Shown: positions 1-12,415, counted from the first letter of the stretch. The stretch: DNA of 64,000 nt from Galeopsis tetrahit (GCA_963675135.1 OY776134.1:68867643-68931642); one strand, 5' to 3'. Program-made: numbers and translations. Notes: generated from the sequence alone by a model not told the origin.

Positions 1-1
1 T

Positions 2-103
2 TTGTTGAGATTGAGATTGAGACGAAGATTGAGGAATGACGAGGAGGAGGAGGAGGATGAAGAAAAGGAAGAGGGACAGAAGTTTGTGTGTAGGCATGAT
101 TGA
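2..103 (+). CDS. Possible 3' end of a gene with an acidic C-terminus (partial)
   Basis: Frame 2 is open from the window edge to a TGA at 101-103. It reads an Arg/Leu-rich stretch, then a run of Glu/Asp (NDEEEEEDEEKEEG), then QKFVCRHD. Downstream sequence is AT-rich and could be 3' UTR. Only 33 residues are visible and no domain can be recognised. The acidic run comes from a GAG/GAA microsatellite, so this may be non-coding. Confidence 0.25.
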   Translation: MLRLRLRRRLRNDEEEEEDEEKEEGQKFVCRHD

Positions 104-3100
104 TGAATAATTGAACTTGTGTGTTTGATCATTGCACAATATTTGGGTTTTACAAAGGCTGGCTTTCTTTTTTTGTTTGGTTTGGTTGTGCTGAAAGTGT
201 CAAAGGAGAGCAGTTGGTATATTTATTTAAGCTTCTCATGTCTCCTCGTTCTGAAATGACAAAAATGCCCTTGGGGGATTGGGTATTACTTCCTCCGTCG
301 TCCACGTAAAGTGTGTCTGTTTTTCTTTTATGTCTGTCCACATAAAGGTGTGCATGTTTCATAAACGAACAATATTTCTTAAAATATGTGAAAAAGAAAC
401 GAGTTGGAAATGACGAAAATGCCCCTGGGCGAGGTTTGTATAATAAGTCACCGCGTGTAGAAATTTGTTTGTTTATATTTGGGGGTGGTGGAAGTGTTCT
501 TATTCCTGTCTAGTATATGATATCATCTTGATCTTGAATTGGTGTAAAACTTACCACAAATTGTTTGATTGTTAATTTAATAATTAAACGTAGGATAATT
601 AGTGTTAGTGGAGGATTAAAAAAGTGATAACAATGTGTTACACGTAATGATACGAGAAAGTCTGAGAGAAGACTATATCAAACAGGGATTATTATTTAAA
701 TAATTTTTAAGTCAGAAGACATTGGAAAGAGTCTTTTGTAGTCTTGTAACTTGTAAGCTGTAAGAAATAGTCTATTTTCCTTCCTTTCTTTTTTATAGTT
801 TCGGTATCGGTCCTCGTATCGATTAATTCGGGGGACCAATCTCATCGTTTACTTGCGGAGGCTTCGTTTAAAGTCAGATCAAAAAAATTAAATTAGATTA
901 GATTAAGAGGGCCGGGATTAAGAAAATGGGGGTATGATTGTCTTAAATAGTAATTAGAGTGGAAAAAGTAAGGGTTGTTTGCACCCTAATGGATGTAGTG
1001 GTTCACCTAAATACTACTAATATTGATTTGTTTTGCTATCTTTTAGAAATTGTACAACTAATAAGAAATTTTCACAATTTTAGATTCTCTATTTGATGTG
1101 ATACATTTCTTCTTAATTTTATAATATTCCAATTTTCTTCTAGATAGGTTGAATTCGAATCTTTTGAAAATGATTTATTCTATTTTATCTCGTGTTACAT
1201 TGTGATTTATTAATGTACTAGTATTGTGAAAAAATATTATTTATTAAAATATAATATAATTTTTTAAAATGTAGATGTATATAATTTCATTTATTTTATT
1301 GAAGAATAAAATAAAAGAACAATTATAACAATAGGAATAGAGAACTTTAGAGGAAAGAGAAAATAATTTTAACATTAAAAAAATATATGGGATTTGAGGA
1401 ATCTTATAATAGAGAGTTTTAGAAAGTCACATTAAAACAATATATGTACTATCAGTAAAAATAGCATGAAAAAAATTCTTGTAATTACATAAATTTTATC
1501 TCTATTATTATTATTTTATCATCACTATTCACTATATATGTAGTATAGTTTCTAAACAAGAATCATATATCAGAAGAAATAAACATTCTATCTAAGAAAT
1601 AAATCCTCATTAATTCGGAAATAAATCCAAGAGTAATGAAGTAGTTGTATGATAATGAAAGGCCAACTTAGCCACTCTGAATCCCAAAAAATTGAATTAT
1701 GAAGTGGTTGAAAATTATTTATTTAAATATTTAATTATTTTGCTAATTTGTTGAGTCAACCAAACAAATACTCTGAATAAATTTCGAATTTCTCAAACTT
1801 TATTCGTGATTTCTTTGACTTTCGAGGCATATTCAAATTTGGCATTGATTGTTGCCTTTTCCTTTTCACAAATTTAGTTGGTGATATTGAAATTGAATAG
1901 TGCAGTTTTGGTTGTTACTTATTTAATAATATAATAATAATATTATTGTACGTGCAGAAATTCAGAAAAATTAACTCGTCTCCATTTAATTATTCCAGAC
2001 AAAAAAAGGTTGACTTTTGAATTTTGTGTGTGAATATAATTTTTTGGAAAGTGGGCTTGCAAAAATGTCCACCGTTTAAACTTGGATGGAGAAAATCAAA
2101 CCACTCCTGTTTATTTTAAATTCCGATTATAGTTTCATATATTTCAAATTTAATTCAATTTTCACTATAAAAATTATTTAAAGTCATTTGAAATAATCAC
2201 TTAAGGGTATATTATTTTGGGATTTTTTTTTTTTTGGAAACGATTATTTTGGGATTTTAAAATGTTGTACTTTAGAATTTTAAAATTTTAGCTTATATAC
2301 TTATAAAAGTTAATTTCTATAAATATTTATAAAGCCTAACTTGTGGAAAGTTAGGGAAAAAAGGAAATATTTAAGAACAATTTTTAAGGGACCAGTCTAT
2401 ATAGATTACAAAGTTCTGACTTTAAACGGGATCTTCGTAAGTGGATATTGAGATTGATCCTCTGAATTAGTCGATACTTGGATAGACACTGAGGAAAAAA
2501 AAAAAAAAAAGCATAAAGCACCTGCTTTCGAAAATACAAAAAAAATATAAAGAAGTGTAACCCCATATTGGGCCTTGAGGAAATATTTGGAAAGGGCTGG
2601 AGTTACAAAAAGCACATAGGGTGGGAATTAATAAATTCTAAAATCCAAATTAAGTAAACATTAAAAAATATTAAAAAATTTAATTAATGCATGGAGAATT
2701 CCTGAATCCATATTATTATTTAAGATTTTTGAGGTTTTTAATTTTTTATTCAAAACACATCTCATAGAAACTTCTATTTTTCCACTGATTTTTTTTCATT
2801 CAAATTTTAAAGTTCATTACAACGCGTAATATGACAAATAAAATGTTTTTACGACTTTTATTTAGCATTCATATTGCACCATAAAAAACTCAGATCTAAA
2901 ATATAATTTTATTTTATTTTTAAGTGTGTTTTAATTTGAATATGCATGCCTTCTCACAATCCCCCGCACATATGAATAAGTGGGAAAAATATATTTTAAA
3001 AAATATATTCATTAACGGGGTTGAAATAAAATTATAATATAGTTTAATTTTAATTTATGAGTTGAAATAAAATTATAATATATTTTAATTTTAACACGTC

Positions 3101-4499
3101 CCAAAAAGTAATCTTTAAAATATTTATAAATTAATAAACTTATTATTATAAAAAAATAAAATAAAAAATAATGTACTTGTTATATATATATATATAAATA
3201 TAACAAAGAATTATAATTTTATTAATAAAAGAAATCAATATACGAAATTACAAATTACGAAAAGCTTCAGAGTTCATTAAAGTCAAATTTGTCAATATAT
3301 CTCTTCTTAATTCTACTAAAAAAAAATTTAAACATCATCTATTAATGTAGAGCGGAAAGGGTAATTAGTAATTCAGTCCAAATATAAGAAAATGTAAACA
3401 TTCAAATAAAAACTTTGAAGTGTCATTAACAATTTTGAAAGCGTCATCTTTGGTTGATTACACAATGAGAAATAAATATAGCCATAAATTTCAACTCCAG
3501 AGCTGGTTCAAGTACCGTGCATGTGCCCGTAAAAAAAATGTTATTGTGCATGTGTTGTATGTTAAACTATTCAGCGACTTAATTCAGAAAAAATGTTTGT
3601 CAAAATAAAATAAATAAATAAATAAATTTAATGTTAATTTCACGATTTTTTCAACCCATTTAAAATAAATTTATAAAGAGAAGTATCAAACAAAAAAGAG
3701 ATAAAAAGTAGATATATATGAATTTTGGATTATAGACGGGCCGAAAAAAAATATTTAAATTTATTTTATACGGGTTGAAAAAATTGTGAAACTAACATTA
3801 AATTTATTTAATTTATTAAACAATAAAATGTATCTAAAGCAACTAAATTTTTTCAATTTAAATTTATTTATTCATATCCGTCTCATACGACACCGTTTCA
3901 TACAAAAAATGTCTAATAAATTATCAATATGTTAAGTAATGAAAATTAAATTGCAATTTATTGTATAAATACATATAGTGAGAATCTAAAATTTGTCCTC
4001 ACTCAGCCCAATAAGGACACATGCGTCAATTCCACTGTTAATATCTTCTAGAAGCAACTGTTAATATCTTCGAATGTGCTTAGAATAATTATAAATTGAC
4101 TTATAAATATCACCTTTCAAGACAAAAAAAAATTAAAAAATTAACGTCAATAACAAGGAAAAGAACATAAAAAACAAAACTTGGAAATTTTTGAATTGTA
4201 ATGAGTGAACTCTGCAGCGCACGTACATGGATTCTCTTTTATTTCTTTTGGTAAATTTTGAAGGGAGGTACACACATTGAATATATTTTTTTATACTTTT
4301 GTATTTTTATTCATTATTGTATCATGTATCTATTTATTTCTGAAATTTACAATAAATTTAACGAAAGACAAATTTATTTTATGTTTATATAGGTTTTTTT
4401 TTTAATAATTTAAGTTGCCGACTTACACTTTTCAGTAAAATTGTATTATTGCATTATCAACTTTTCAATTATAGCGACTTACACTTTGAATCAATCACT
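104..4499. other. AT-rich intergenic stretch without a supportable gene
   Basis: No ORF here resembles a protein. Visible structure is limited: a twice-used phrase around 255-275 and 408-425 (AAATGAC.AAAATGCCC), a (TA)n run near 3181-3197, and A/T homopolymers. Position 3673 onwards belongs to the duplicated segment listed separately. Confidence 0.6.
3673..4423 (+). repeat. Segmental duplication, copy 1 (partner 7377-8241)
   Basis: The block starting TAAAGAGAAGTATCAAAC and ending near TTTAAGTTGCCG recurs about 3.7 kb downstream with small indels and substitutions. Copy 1 keeps the unoccupied site CACTGTTAATATC at 4033-4045, where copy 2 carries a MITE. The opening part (CAAACAAAAAGTAGATAT...) is a dispersed motif seen again near 28,470, 44,560, 60,690 and 62,490. 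Confidence 0.85.
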
Positions 4500-4534
4500 A
4501 TGGTTTTAATTTAATCGTAACAAGGTGCGTCATT

Positions 4535-4860
4535 GCATGAAGGGTGAGAGTGTGGCATCGAAGACATAAATGGTGGGGACTGATGGTTCCGCCATTGCAG
4601 CGAGATGAGAAGACGATCAAGGATGATCAAGAACGAGAGTGAGGGGAAGAAGAATGAATGCCCAGGAGTTAGGCTGATACCATGTAAAGTAAGAATGTCC
4701 TCTCAATTAAGAAAGTTAGATGTAGATTGAGAAGTATATATAGAGTAATTTACAATAAATGTATTTATTAAGTGAGAAGCATATATAATGCATTTAATTA
4801 CTATGGTTGCAAACTTGCAATTAATCGCATGAGATACAAGAGAGAAATCCAAAAAAAAAA
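4535..4860 (-). mobile_element. LTR-retrotransposon remnant (LTR end, PBS and start of gag), probably copia type
   Basis: On the minus strand an LTR-like stretch with a TATATATA box ends ...CTTTACA at 4683. It is followed directly by TGGTATCAG, the initiator-Met tRNA primer-binding site of plant LTR elements. About 75 bp further on an ATG (4595) opens a short frame beginning MAEPSVPTIY, which stops after 22 codons. Order and spacing (LTR, PBS, short leader, ATG) are those of Ty1/copia elements. No second LTR or polymerase was found, so this is a fragment, and the outer LTR limit is a guess. Confidence 0.45.
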
Positions 4861-5235
4861 AAAGTAAAAGTTGAATTAATAATTAACTTTGAGTACAAGG
4901 GTATTTAAAATTCAAAAAACAAACCAAAGGGAATCAATTACAGTTTAGTCTGGAAACATATTATTAAAGAAACACAACACAAATTGAAAATAATTGTCAA
5001 AAAAAAAAAAAAACACAAATTGGAAATAATAAATGGATTAAGCACGAGAAAGAAGTGAAGTGAAGGAAGCAACACATTTATGGACGGTTATATTACTTCT
5101 CTCTTGATCGATATATTCCATCCTTGTCCTCATCCTCATCCTCGTATTCTACAAGCATATGTATAGATTAATTAGATACATTGCACATTAAGATTGGATG
5201 TAAATAAATAAAAAAAAAGGTAAGTTATGTTACTA

Positions 5236-5523
5236 TTAGCAACGAAGTGGTGATAAGAGGCCGGGCAGCCGGGTGATCCCACACACGTGAATCAAGTTCC
5301 TGCCGTTCTCAAAAGATTTGATGCACGAGCACATGACGGCGGTGGTGCCTCCATTGAAGACGTACCTTGCGCACGGGGTAATATTTTTCGCGAAGTTGGA
5401 GCACAACGACGGTGCATTTTGTGCACTTACCATCACCATCAAACCAATTGCAAGAAAAAAAACAACCTTAATTTGGAGTAGGGGTAATGAATGAGGAGAC
5501 ATGTTAGTTAACAAACACTCCAA
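5236..5523 (-). CDS. Short nsLTP-like secreted cysteine-rich protein, apparently missing the central segment
   Basis: 95 residues. A hydrophobic leader ending near VMVSA (residues 17-34) predicts secretion. The mature part opens like a plant non-specific lipid transfer protein (LC...ITPC..Y..NGG) and closes with a short LP-rich tail ending in Cys. Only six cysteines are present. The usual CC followed after roughly 20 residues by CxC is collapsed into a single C-S-C, so one disulfide pair and a helix appear to be lost. A TATA box (minus strand) at 5557-5564 sits about 35 bp upstream of the first ATG; the in-frame ATG at 5502 is the other possible start. By family knowledge it would bind lipids in the apoplast. 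The missing segment makes a decayed gene possible. Confidence 0.6.
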   Translation of the reverse strand: MECLLTNMSPHSLPLLQIKVVFFLAIGLMVMVSAQNAPSLCSNFAKNITPCARYVFNGGTTAVMCSCIKSFENGRNLIHVCGITRLPGLLSPLRC

Positions 5524-5556
5524 GACTAGTTTATAATTGCAATTGTGTTTGTGTGT

Positions 5557-5564
5557 TATTTATA
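5557..5564 (-). promoter_or_regulatory. TATA box of the nsLTP-like gene
   Basis: TATAAATA read on the minus strand, about 35 bp upstream of the first ATG at 5523. That implies a very short leader if the first ATG is used, and a more normal one if the ATG at 5502 is used. Confidence 0.45.
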
Positions 5565-5577
5565 GACTCCATTCATC

Positions 5578-6064
5578 ACTACTCTCTCGGTTCCACAATA
5601 CTATTATTTAGTAATTTATTTATACATCTCAAATCGCTTTATATTTCTCACTCTTGTAAATTATAATTAGGAAAACTATTTATTATTATTACTATATGAA
5701 TTGAAGCGTTGAATAAAAAATATGGAGTATATAAAAAGATTTTTTATTTTTTTTTAAAGAGCAGGCGGAAACGTGCATGCACTAAATGAAGATTTGCAAA
5801 TCAAGAGATCACATGAAAGGATTCTAACACCAAATAAATAAATAAAGAAGAGTCGCACTTTGCTTAAAAAACAATCACCAAATAGAAAGTTTAATAGGTC
5901 GATTTCACGATTTATGGTTGATTAAATTTTACTTGTATGTTTGGTTGGGCAAATATATTTGTTATGGTGGAGTTTATAAATAATTTTTCATTTTAAATGG
6001 TTGAAAATTATTGTGAGACGTCTGAAAAAGAAAGTGTGAAAGTTATTGTAAAATTGAGGGAGTA
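5578..6064. repeat. Possible degraded MITE with CTCCCTC-type ends
   Basis: The left end reads TACTCTCTCGGTTCCACAAT and the right end reads ...AATTGAGGGAGTA. These are imperfect inverted repeats of the CTCCCTC(C)GT family common in plant Stowaway-like elements. The interior is AT-rich and non-coding. The ends are weakly matched and the TA target duplication is not distinctive. Confidence 0.35.
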
Positions 6065-6179
6065 TAATTTAGATTACTTGCATCTGAACGATTCTAAAGC
6101 AAAAAAAAGTCTAAAATTAATGTGGACGGGGCCATTTTTTGCCGAGACTCTGGAGGCTGGGTGGGTATGATCATATAAT

Positions 6180-6590
6180 TGGGTGGTGGTGGTGGTGGTG
6201 GGGGTGGTGGACTTCGTTGCGGCTAGATCGACATTTTTTTAGGGTTGCTTGTGGCCGGAGGAGGTCGAAATTATTGGTATACATGAAGCACTGTCATGGG
6301 TGAAGGGTCAGGAGTTTGAGTCGATTGTGGTGGAGTCGAATATGAAAGTGGTCGTGGATGCTATAAATAGGGGAGCGACTGTTTTCTCAAGTTTTGAGGA
6401 TTTTATCCGTTCTTGTACGTTATATGTTGCCTTCTTTTACTCGCTTTGTTCCTCGTAGCGTTAATTTGGTGGTACATGCTATTGCTAGAGTGTCGAGAAA
6501 TTTCTCAAGCTTCTTATACATTGGTCGAGCCTTCTTGTTGGTTCTTATCTTTCTTGTGAATAGAAGGACTTGTTTTTATTTTTTTTAAAA
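6180..6590 (+). pseudogene. Decayed RNase H (RVT_3-type) domain of a LINE-like retroelement
   Basis: The frame from 6249 reads EALSWVKGQEFESIVVESNM...VVDAINRG...SSFEDFIRSC, the layout of the plant RVT_3/RNase H domain (E..ALsW, vEsD-like strand, then sS.f..ii.dc). The expected second acid is Asn. The continuation FVPRSVNLVVHAIARVSRNF (the R.xN.vAH.iAr signature) is in another frame starting about 6394, so at least one frameshift separates the two halves. No reverse transcriptase lies upstream. It is a dead fragment. Confidence 0.65.
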
Positions 6591-7376
6591 ATATTTATTC
6601 GTCAGTATGTTATTGCAATAGTAAATATTGAATTACACAGTTGTTGGTTAAAAGATATGATATTCAAGTTGCCTTATAAGCCCAAAAGCGATACTGAGAG
6701 GTAATTTAGTAAATGTTTATGTATAAAGTAAATAAATGAGTTAGATTGTATGTGCGTAAAAAAATTCATAATTTATTGAAGGTTTTCACTTTAGATATAA
6801 TGGTATCACTTTAAATGACTTAAAGGTATTAGTCGTAATGTTAAAGGGTATCACTTAAATTATTGAAATATAATAGTCGTAATATTAAAATGTATTACTT
6901 AAATTATTAAAAGATATTAATTATTATATTAGAAAGGTATCACTAAAACTACTAAAAGTATTAACTATGTAAATTCAATTTCATGATGAAAACTTGTTCA
7001 CTCAAATCTACTCAAAATCTTGATATTTACATCTCGTGCAAAAGAAAAAAAAAAAAGTCTCTATTTACTTGTTAGTGTTAATTCTAATTAATATATATTA
7101 CTCTTAATTCATACTCTCCCCATCTAAAAAAAAGATAGTACAATGTTCTTTTTTAGTTTATCTCAGTATATACAAAGTGTAAAGTTTTAACTTTAAACGG
7201 ACCCCCGCAAATGAACAATAAAATTGATTTCCGAAATTAATTGGTTCTTGGACCGAATACCGAAGCTTTAATAATAAACACAAATTTGTTATTTTATCAT
7301 TTTTTTTGGCAAACTTAAATTCATTTTATTATTTTATATCTGTAAAAAGTTTTTTTTGTAACTAATGTAATATAGT
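6591..7376. other. AT-rich intergenic, no gene seen
   Basis: Contains several imperfect repeats of a phrase around TATCACTTAAATTATTAAAAG between about 6780 and 6960, suggesting old local tandem duplication. No coding potential was recognised. Confidence 0.5.
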
Positions 7377-8241
7377 ATAAAGAGAAGTATCAAACAAAAA
7401 AGAGATAAAAAGTAGATATATTAAATTTATTTTAGACGGGTTGAAAAAATTGTGAAACTAACATTAGATTTATTTATTTAATTTATTAAACAATAAAATG
7501 TATCTAAAGAATATAGCAACTAAATTTTTTCAATTTAAATTTATTTATTCATATCCGTCTCATACGACACCGTTTCATACAAAAAATGTCTAATAAATTA
7601 TCAATATGTTAAGTAATGAAAATTAAATTGCAATTTATTGTATAAATACATATAGTGAGAATCTAAAATTTGGCCTCACTCAGCCCAATAAGGACACATG
7701 CGTCAATTTCACTGTTAGGGTGTTTTTTGAAACACAACTAACTGCTTCTAGAATCACTTATTTTCAAAGCTGTCTCTCACAGCTTTTGAAAAAAAAAAGT
7801 GATTCTGGAAGCAGTTTGTATAGTTTCAAAAGACCCCTTAATATCTTCTAGAACAACTGTTAATATCTTCGAATGTGCTTAGAATAATTATAAATTGACT
7901 TATAAATATCACCTTTCAAGACAAAATAAAAAAATTAACGTCAATAACAAGGAAAATAACAATTTTTTTAAGGCAACAAGGAAAAGAACATAAAAAACAA
8001 AACTTGGAAATTTTCTAATTGTAATGAGTGTACTCTGCAGCACGTACATGAATTCTCTTTTATTTCTTTTGATAAATTTCGAAGAGAGGTACGCACATTG
8101 AATATATTTTTTATACTTTTGTATTTTCGTTCATTATTGTAATATGTATCTATTTATTTTTGAGATTTACAATAAATTTAACGAAAGACAAAAAAATTAT
8201 GTTTAGGTTTTTTTTTTTTTTTTTTAAATAATTTAAGTTGC
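7377..8241 (+). repeat. Segmental duplication, copy 2, carrying a MITE
   Basis: Homologous to 3673-4423 throughout, ending at AATTTAAGTTGCCG in both. It differs by small indels, a long T run before the end, and a 120-bp insertion plus 3-bp target duplication at 7718-7840. Confidence 0.85.
7718..7837. mobile_element. Tourist-like (PIF/Harbinger) MITE with TTA target duplication
   Basis: Terminal inverted repeats start GGGTGTTTTTTGAAAC on the left and GGGGTCTTTTGAAAC on the reverse complement of the right, extending through CTGCTTC(T/C)AGAATCACTT. TTA flanks both sides (7715-7717 and 7838-7840). The paralogous segment at 4033-4045 shows the empty site with a single TTA, so both boundaries are fixed by comparison. 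Confidence 0.85.
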
Positions 8242-8969
8242 CGGCCAACGATTGGTCGTCGTGATTTGGACCACTTAATAGTGGAAGTCACCACCATAAA
8301 CCTTGAAATTGAATTGAGTATCGTGCATTTTTTTTATCATATTATTTAGTACTATTTTTATTGGGTTTTATGTTTTTTTAATTATTATAAGCATTTTTGT
8401 TTATTTTATGGGACAAATTTGGGGCTGTTTCTAAAAAAAACCTCAGTCAATGAATAATTATTAGTCGTTGAAAACTCAAGGAGCCCAACAATGGGTCCCC
8501 AATTCCATTTTTTTTATATATATATATATATATGAATTCCCATCTATAATTGCATTGTTTGAAATCATTTAATTGATTTTTCTCCTCTCCCTATAGAACA
8601 TGTGATTGGAATATTGAAATAAAAATATGAACACTTGGAATATCGGAAAAGAACATAACTTAAGTAATTCGTGACGAGATTACGTAGGATGGTGAAAATT
8701 CAGATGGGGAGATTCTGGATTTCAAAATCCCGATAAATAGTGATTTTCTATGTTTGTTTAAAATTTTGACTAGGATAGAAAATTATATGAGTGATGTTAT
8801 ATTATTGTATTAATTTTCAAAAAAAAAAATGTATTGATACGATGTTATAGTAAGATTTATATGTATTTTTAGAGGTAAATGCAGTTGGATGGTGAAAATC
8901 GAGATTTAAATTACGAACTAGAACAAAACGGCATACATAAACCCTAACTTCCGCATGAATCTCATATTG
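8242..8969. other. AT-rich intergenic, no gene seen
   Basis: Includes a (TA)n tract at about 8515-8533 and T-rich runs. No recognisable coding or structured element. Confidence 0.5.
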
Positions 8970-9265
8970 CTATGACTGTACAAGACCGATGGGAAGGAAG
9001 CAGATGGAATCTAGCCGGACAAGCACTGGCTTTTTCGGCAGACTAGCTCGCTAGTCCAGATAACTAATACAAAAAAAAGAAGAGGAAGAATGAATCGTAC
9101 GTCGCTATCGAAGGAGCTCTTGAAAGAGCCCACCTCGGATACTAAAGAAAGGAGTGGCTAGTCAGGCAACTTCACTGCGTTCATCCTTTGGATGTCAACC
9201 CCGCCTGCGGCTAAGGGAAGGGCGTAGCTGTGAAATCTGCCTCGCATCTCAAAACAAATATGGCA
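8970..9265. other. Base-composition island, origin unclear
   Basis: About 300 bp of roughly balanced GC content within an AT-rich neighbourhood, with no repeats and no convincing frame. The texture resembles plant mitochondrial intergenic DNA, so a NUMT is possible. I cannot confirm this without a search. Confidence 0.3.
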
Positions 9266-10040
9266 AAAAGTGTCTTCAACTCTCAAATCATGTCCACTTT
9301 ATTGGGCCGAATGACCCCATGGGCCAATCGGGCTTTAACCCATTGGCCCAAATGGGTCGGGTCCTGAATTCCCATCCAATCAAAAAGATTGGTGTGAATC
9401 ACATGATGTGTAAGTGTAACTATATTGGGGGGTGTAATAATTAATAGGAGAGGAAGTGGGTAGACAAAAGAATGTGATGTAGTAATCAAGAGGCATAAAT
9501 AATGGTGTGTCTACCAAAAAGATGCTTTTGTCCAAGTCTCCATTCCCATTCGAGTGTCATTTTTATGCATACGAGTCGAGTAGTATCACTGTTATGCATA
9601 CGACGGGACCAGTGCATTTTACTAGTCCCCCACCCCAATAATACAAACAAAACAGACAGCCAAGACATCAATATGTCTAGTTCAAAATCGAATCCAATAT
9701 TCCTTTTAGCAGACAAAATTAATATTAAAATAAAAACCGTATCAGAATAAAATCAATATAATTATTCAATTTCAATCCCCAACCATAATGGATCTGTCAA
9801 GATTTTGCTAATCACCATATCTCAACCATTTTCATCATCATGACAAAGTCAATTACCAACTTCTCTCTTTTTTTAATTTAAACAAAGAAACTTCGTATTG
9901 ACATTCTCTCCAAGACTTTGTGATGTTTGTTGAACAAAACTGTCAATAGTAGATTCAAAACAAATGGACAAGCCAACCACAAAACCTTACATCGACGGGG
10001 AAATTGGCTCGTCCCGTAATAGTAACTTCACGACGAAATC

Positions 10041-11894
10041 CTATTCTTCTTTACTCACATTTGAATCCCCGTTGCAGTTTCTTCTGAATCGCCTCGTGGG
10101 GGAGTCGAGAGATGAATGGGAACTAGGCGACGAAGGCAAAGATGAAAATGATCGAGGCGAACACGGTGACGTGATCGAGACGTCGTCTGGAGACGATGAG
10201 CGACTTGATGAGGTGTGAGAGAGTGAAGCATCGGAGTTGTCTTGCAATTTTCTCTTGTTAACCCCGCTGTCTTTTCTCTCTACCCGACCCTCCCCGAACA
10301 TGCACTTCTTCAAGCGTTTAACGTCCGATAGTTTCACGGGCTTTACTATGAAATCTTCAGCACCTTCTTCCAAACATCTGATGAATAGTACTATAAATTG
10401 ATTATTCAAAACAATGAACAGATAATCAATCAAGTGTTGACTACTTTTTCATATTCTAGTTTATCTTTCTTGTATTTGAAAATGGTTAAAGATGAATTAT
10501 TCTGCCTTTTACACTAAAATCTGGAAAGGGGGGCCAAACAATTAAACAACCTAAAGCATTGAAAAAGTTGTGCCCACAAATTTATGGCCTTATTGTTGCT
10601 CCAACAACTTTCTACTCACTTCGCTCCAAGGATCCAATGCTATTTTTCGTACCCGAAAAAATTTATATCTTTACATCAAAGATAAGGTTTAGGTAAAGTC
10701 TAGTATGCACTCGAGTGCATGTTGTGCACCCTAGTCTAAAGAAAAGTGTATGTTATTAAACTGAAAAGTACAACACAATATTACTAAAAAGTGTAAGTCA
10801 CTATGACTAAAAATATTATTATACAGTTTAATAATTGAAAAGTGCAACACCATTTACCAAAAAGTGTAAGTCAGTGAAACTGAAAAGTGCAACATGGACT
10901 AGGGTGCACAACATGCACTCGAGTCCATAGCAGACCAACCCTAAGGTTTAATATTACAGATTCATTGATCCTAGTTACTAGTTGCACATAAACTATGATC
11001 AGAAATGAACATAGACGAAGAATTGTGTGAGACGGTCTCATGCATTAGCACAAATTAACACTCGTCTCTTCCAAAGTGTCGTCATGCCCAAATTATACAC
11101 ACAACAAGTTACAAGACTCCCTATTGATTAAACTATCATCACTGATGTAATGCTATATTTAGAAAGGCTAATTAAACTTCAATTAATCAAGAAAGGTGAG
11201 ATGATGATTACCTGTCAATCCTAGCCAAAATGTTTTCAGAGGACATTATCACAACTGGAATTTCTCTAAAAGTAGATGAGCCCTGTTTGTTTTTTTAGAC
11301 AAAAGAAACAAATTAGGCCAGTTTAAGCTAATGAAGCCTTAATTCATCTTCTTTCTTTTTCTTAATTATTCACAATTGCAAAGAGGAAATGAACCTTGAT
11401 CTTTTTCAGCAATTCATAGCCTGTCATTCCAGGCATGCAATAATCTGTAATTATCAGATCTACCTTTAAACCCTGAAGATAAACCAAATACACTATCAAA
11501 ATTCTAAATCAACACAAAAATGAAAAAAGGGAAACACACACACACATTAAACACTTACATCAAAAGCAACAGAGTTTTGATCCTCATCCAATCCCAAAAA
11601 CTGCAAAGCCCTCCACCCACTATCCACTGCTGTCACTGAAAAACACCCAAATAGGCAACATTTTTCAACAAAATTGTTCTACATAAGAAACCCCCAAAAC
11701 ATTCCCACAACAAAATTCAAGAAAAAAACCCAATTCTCACCTTTGCAAGCAGTGATTTTCAGCAACCTCTCAATGACTTTTCTATCAACAAGACTGTCAT
11801 CCACAGCTAGAACATGAACTTCCTCATGAGAATCATCCCCTCCTTCACCCATTTCCACTCTTCTTAACCTAGAAAAAACCCCATTTTTAGCCAT
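10041..11894 (-). CDS. Type-A two-component response regulator (cytokinin signalling), five exons
   Basis: Exons on the minus strand: 11741-11894, 11559-11635, 11395-11472, 11212-11282, 10041-10377. They join in frame to 238 residues. The receiver domain covers about residues 27-147: acidic pair D32-D33 (VLAVDDS), phospho-acceptor D87 in [20 protein letters not shown] position in VVIMSSEN, and K139 in [11 protein letters not shown] Ser/Pro-rich tail of about 90 residues follows, with no Myb/GARP DNA-binding domain, which makes it type A. By family knowledge these accept phosphate from His-phosphotransfer proteins and dampen cytokinin output. The exon pattern (four short receiver exons, then a long last one) fits the family. 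An in-frame ATG at codon 15 (MGEGG) is an alternative start. A TATATATA stretch on the minus strand near 12,030-12,040 could be the promoter. Confidence 0.93.
10692..10941. mobile_element. MULE-type MITE, copy A, inside response-regulator intron 4
   Basis: A 250-bp element whose ends share the inverted repeat (C/G)ACTCGAGTGCATGTTGTGCA and the adjoining CCCTAGT. The 9-bp direct repeat TAAGGTTTA flanks it (10683-10691 and 10942-10950), the target-site size of Mutator-like elements. The interior is made of GTGTAAGTCA and AAAAGTG(C/T)AAC motifs in both orientations. It lies in the long last intron (10378-11211) of the response regulator. Confidence 0.85.
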
Positions 11895-12415
11895 TTTCAA
11901 GAAAATCTCAACAGCCCAGATGAAAAAAAACACAGAGGAGGGAATTTTGGTGTGGAGAATGGAGATAGAGGGGTCAATCTGTCTGTATCAAAAAATATAT
12001 GATGATACCACACGCCTTTTTCTTTCCACTTATATATATGTATAGGGATATAAAATAAAAATGGAGTCTTGAAAATCATATCTGGTGATATCTTTTTTTT
12101 TTTTAATAAATAAAAAAGCATACGGCTGAGATTCCGAAACCCCTTTTAGTGGTGATCTGATTTTCCATATCCACGAGAGATTTTGAGGGTTCTTTTCGCG
12201 GGATTTTGAGGTAAAATGGTGAATTCTAATACCGCCGTCAAAATCAATGGGCGAAGTTGACGAATTAAACTAGTGATTAAAGTGGGATTAATAAATATTT
12301 GCCCTCTTGCATCTTAATTGCAAAATCATAAAAGTGGATTTGGTTCAGTGGATTTTGGAGATAGATTTGGAATTTTAAATTAATAATTGTAAATTTGTTA
12401 TCCACATTTTTTTAT

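Noticed and set aside
9154..9444. 96-aa frame MASQATSLRSSFG...
   Set aside because: Partly the GC-balanced island and partly a GGGCC.ATGGGCC-rich stretch; no protein resemblance.
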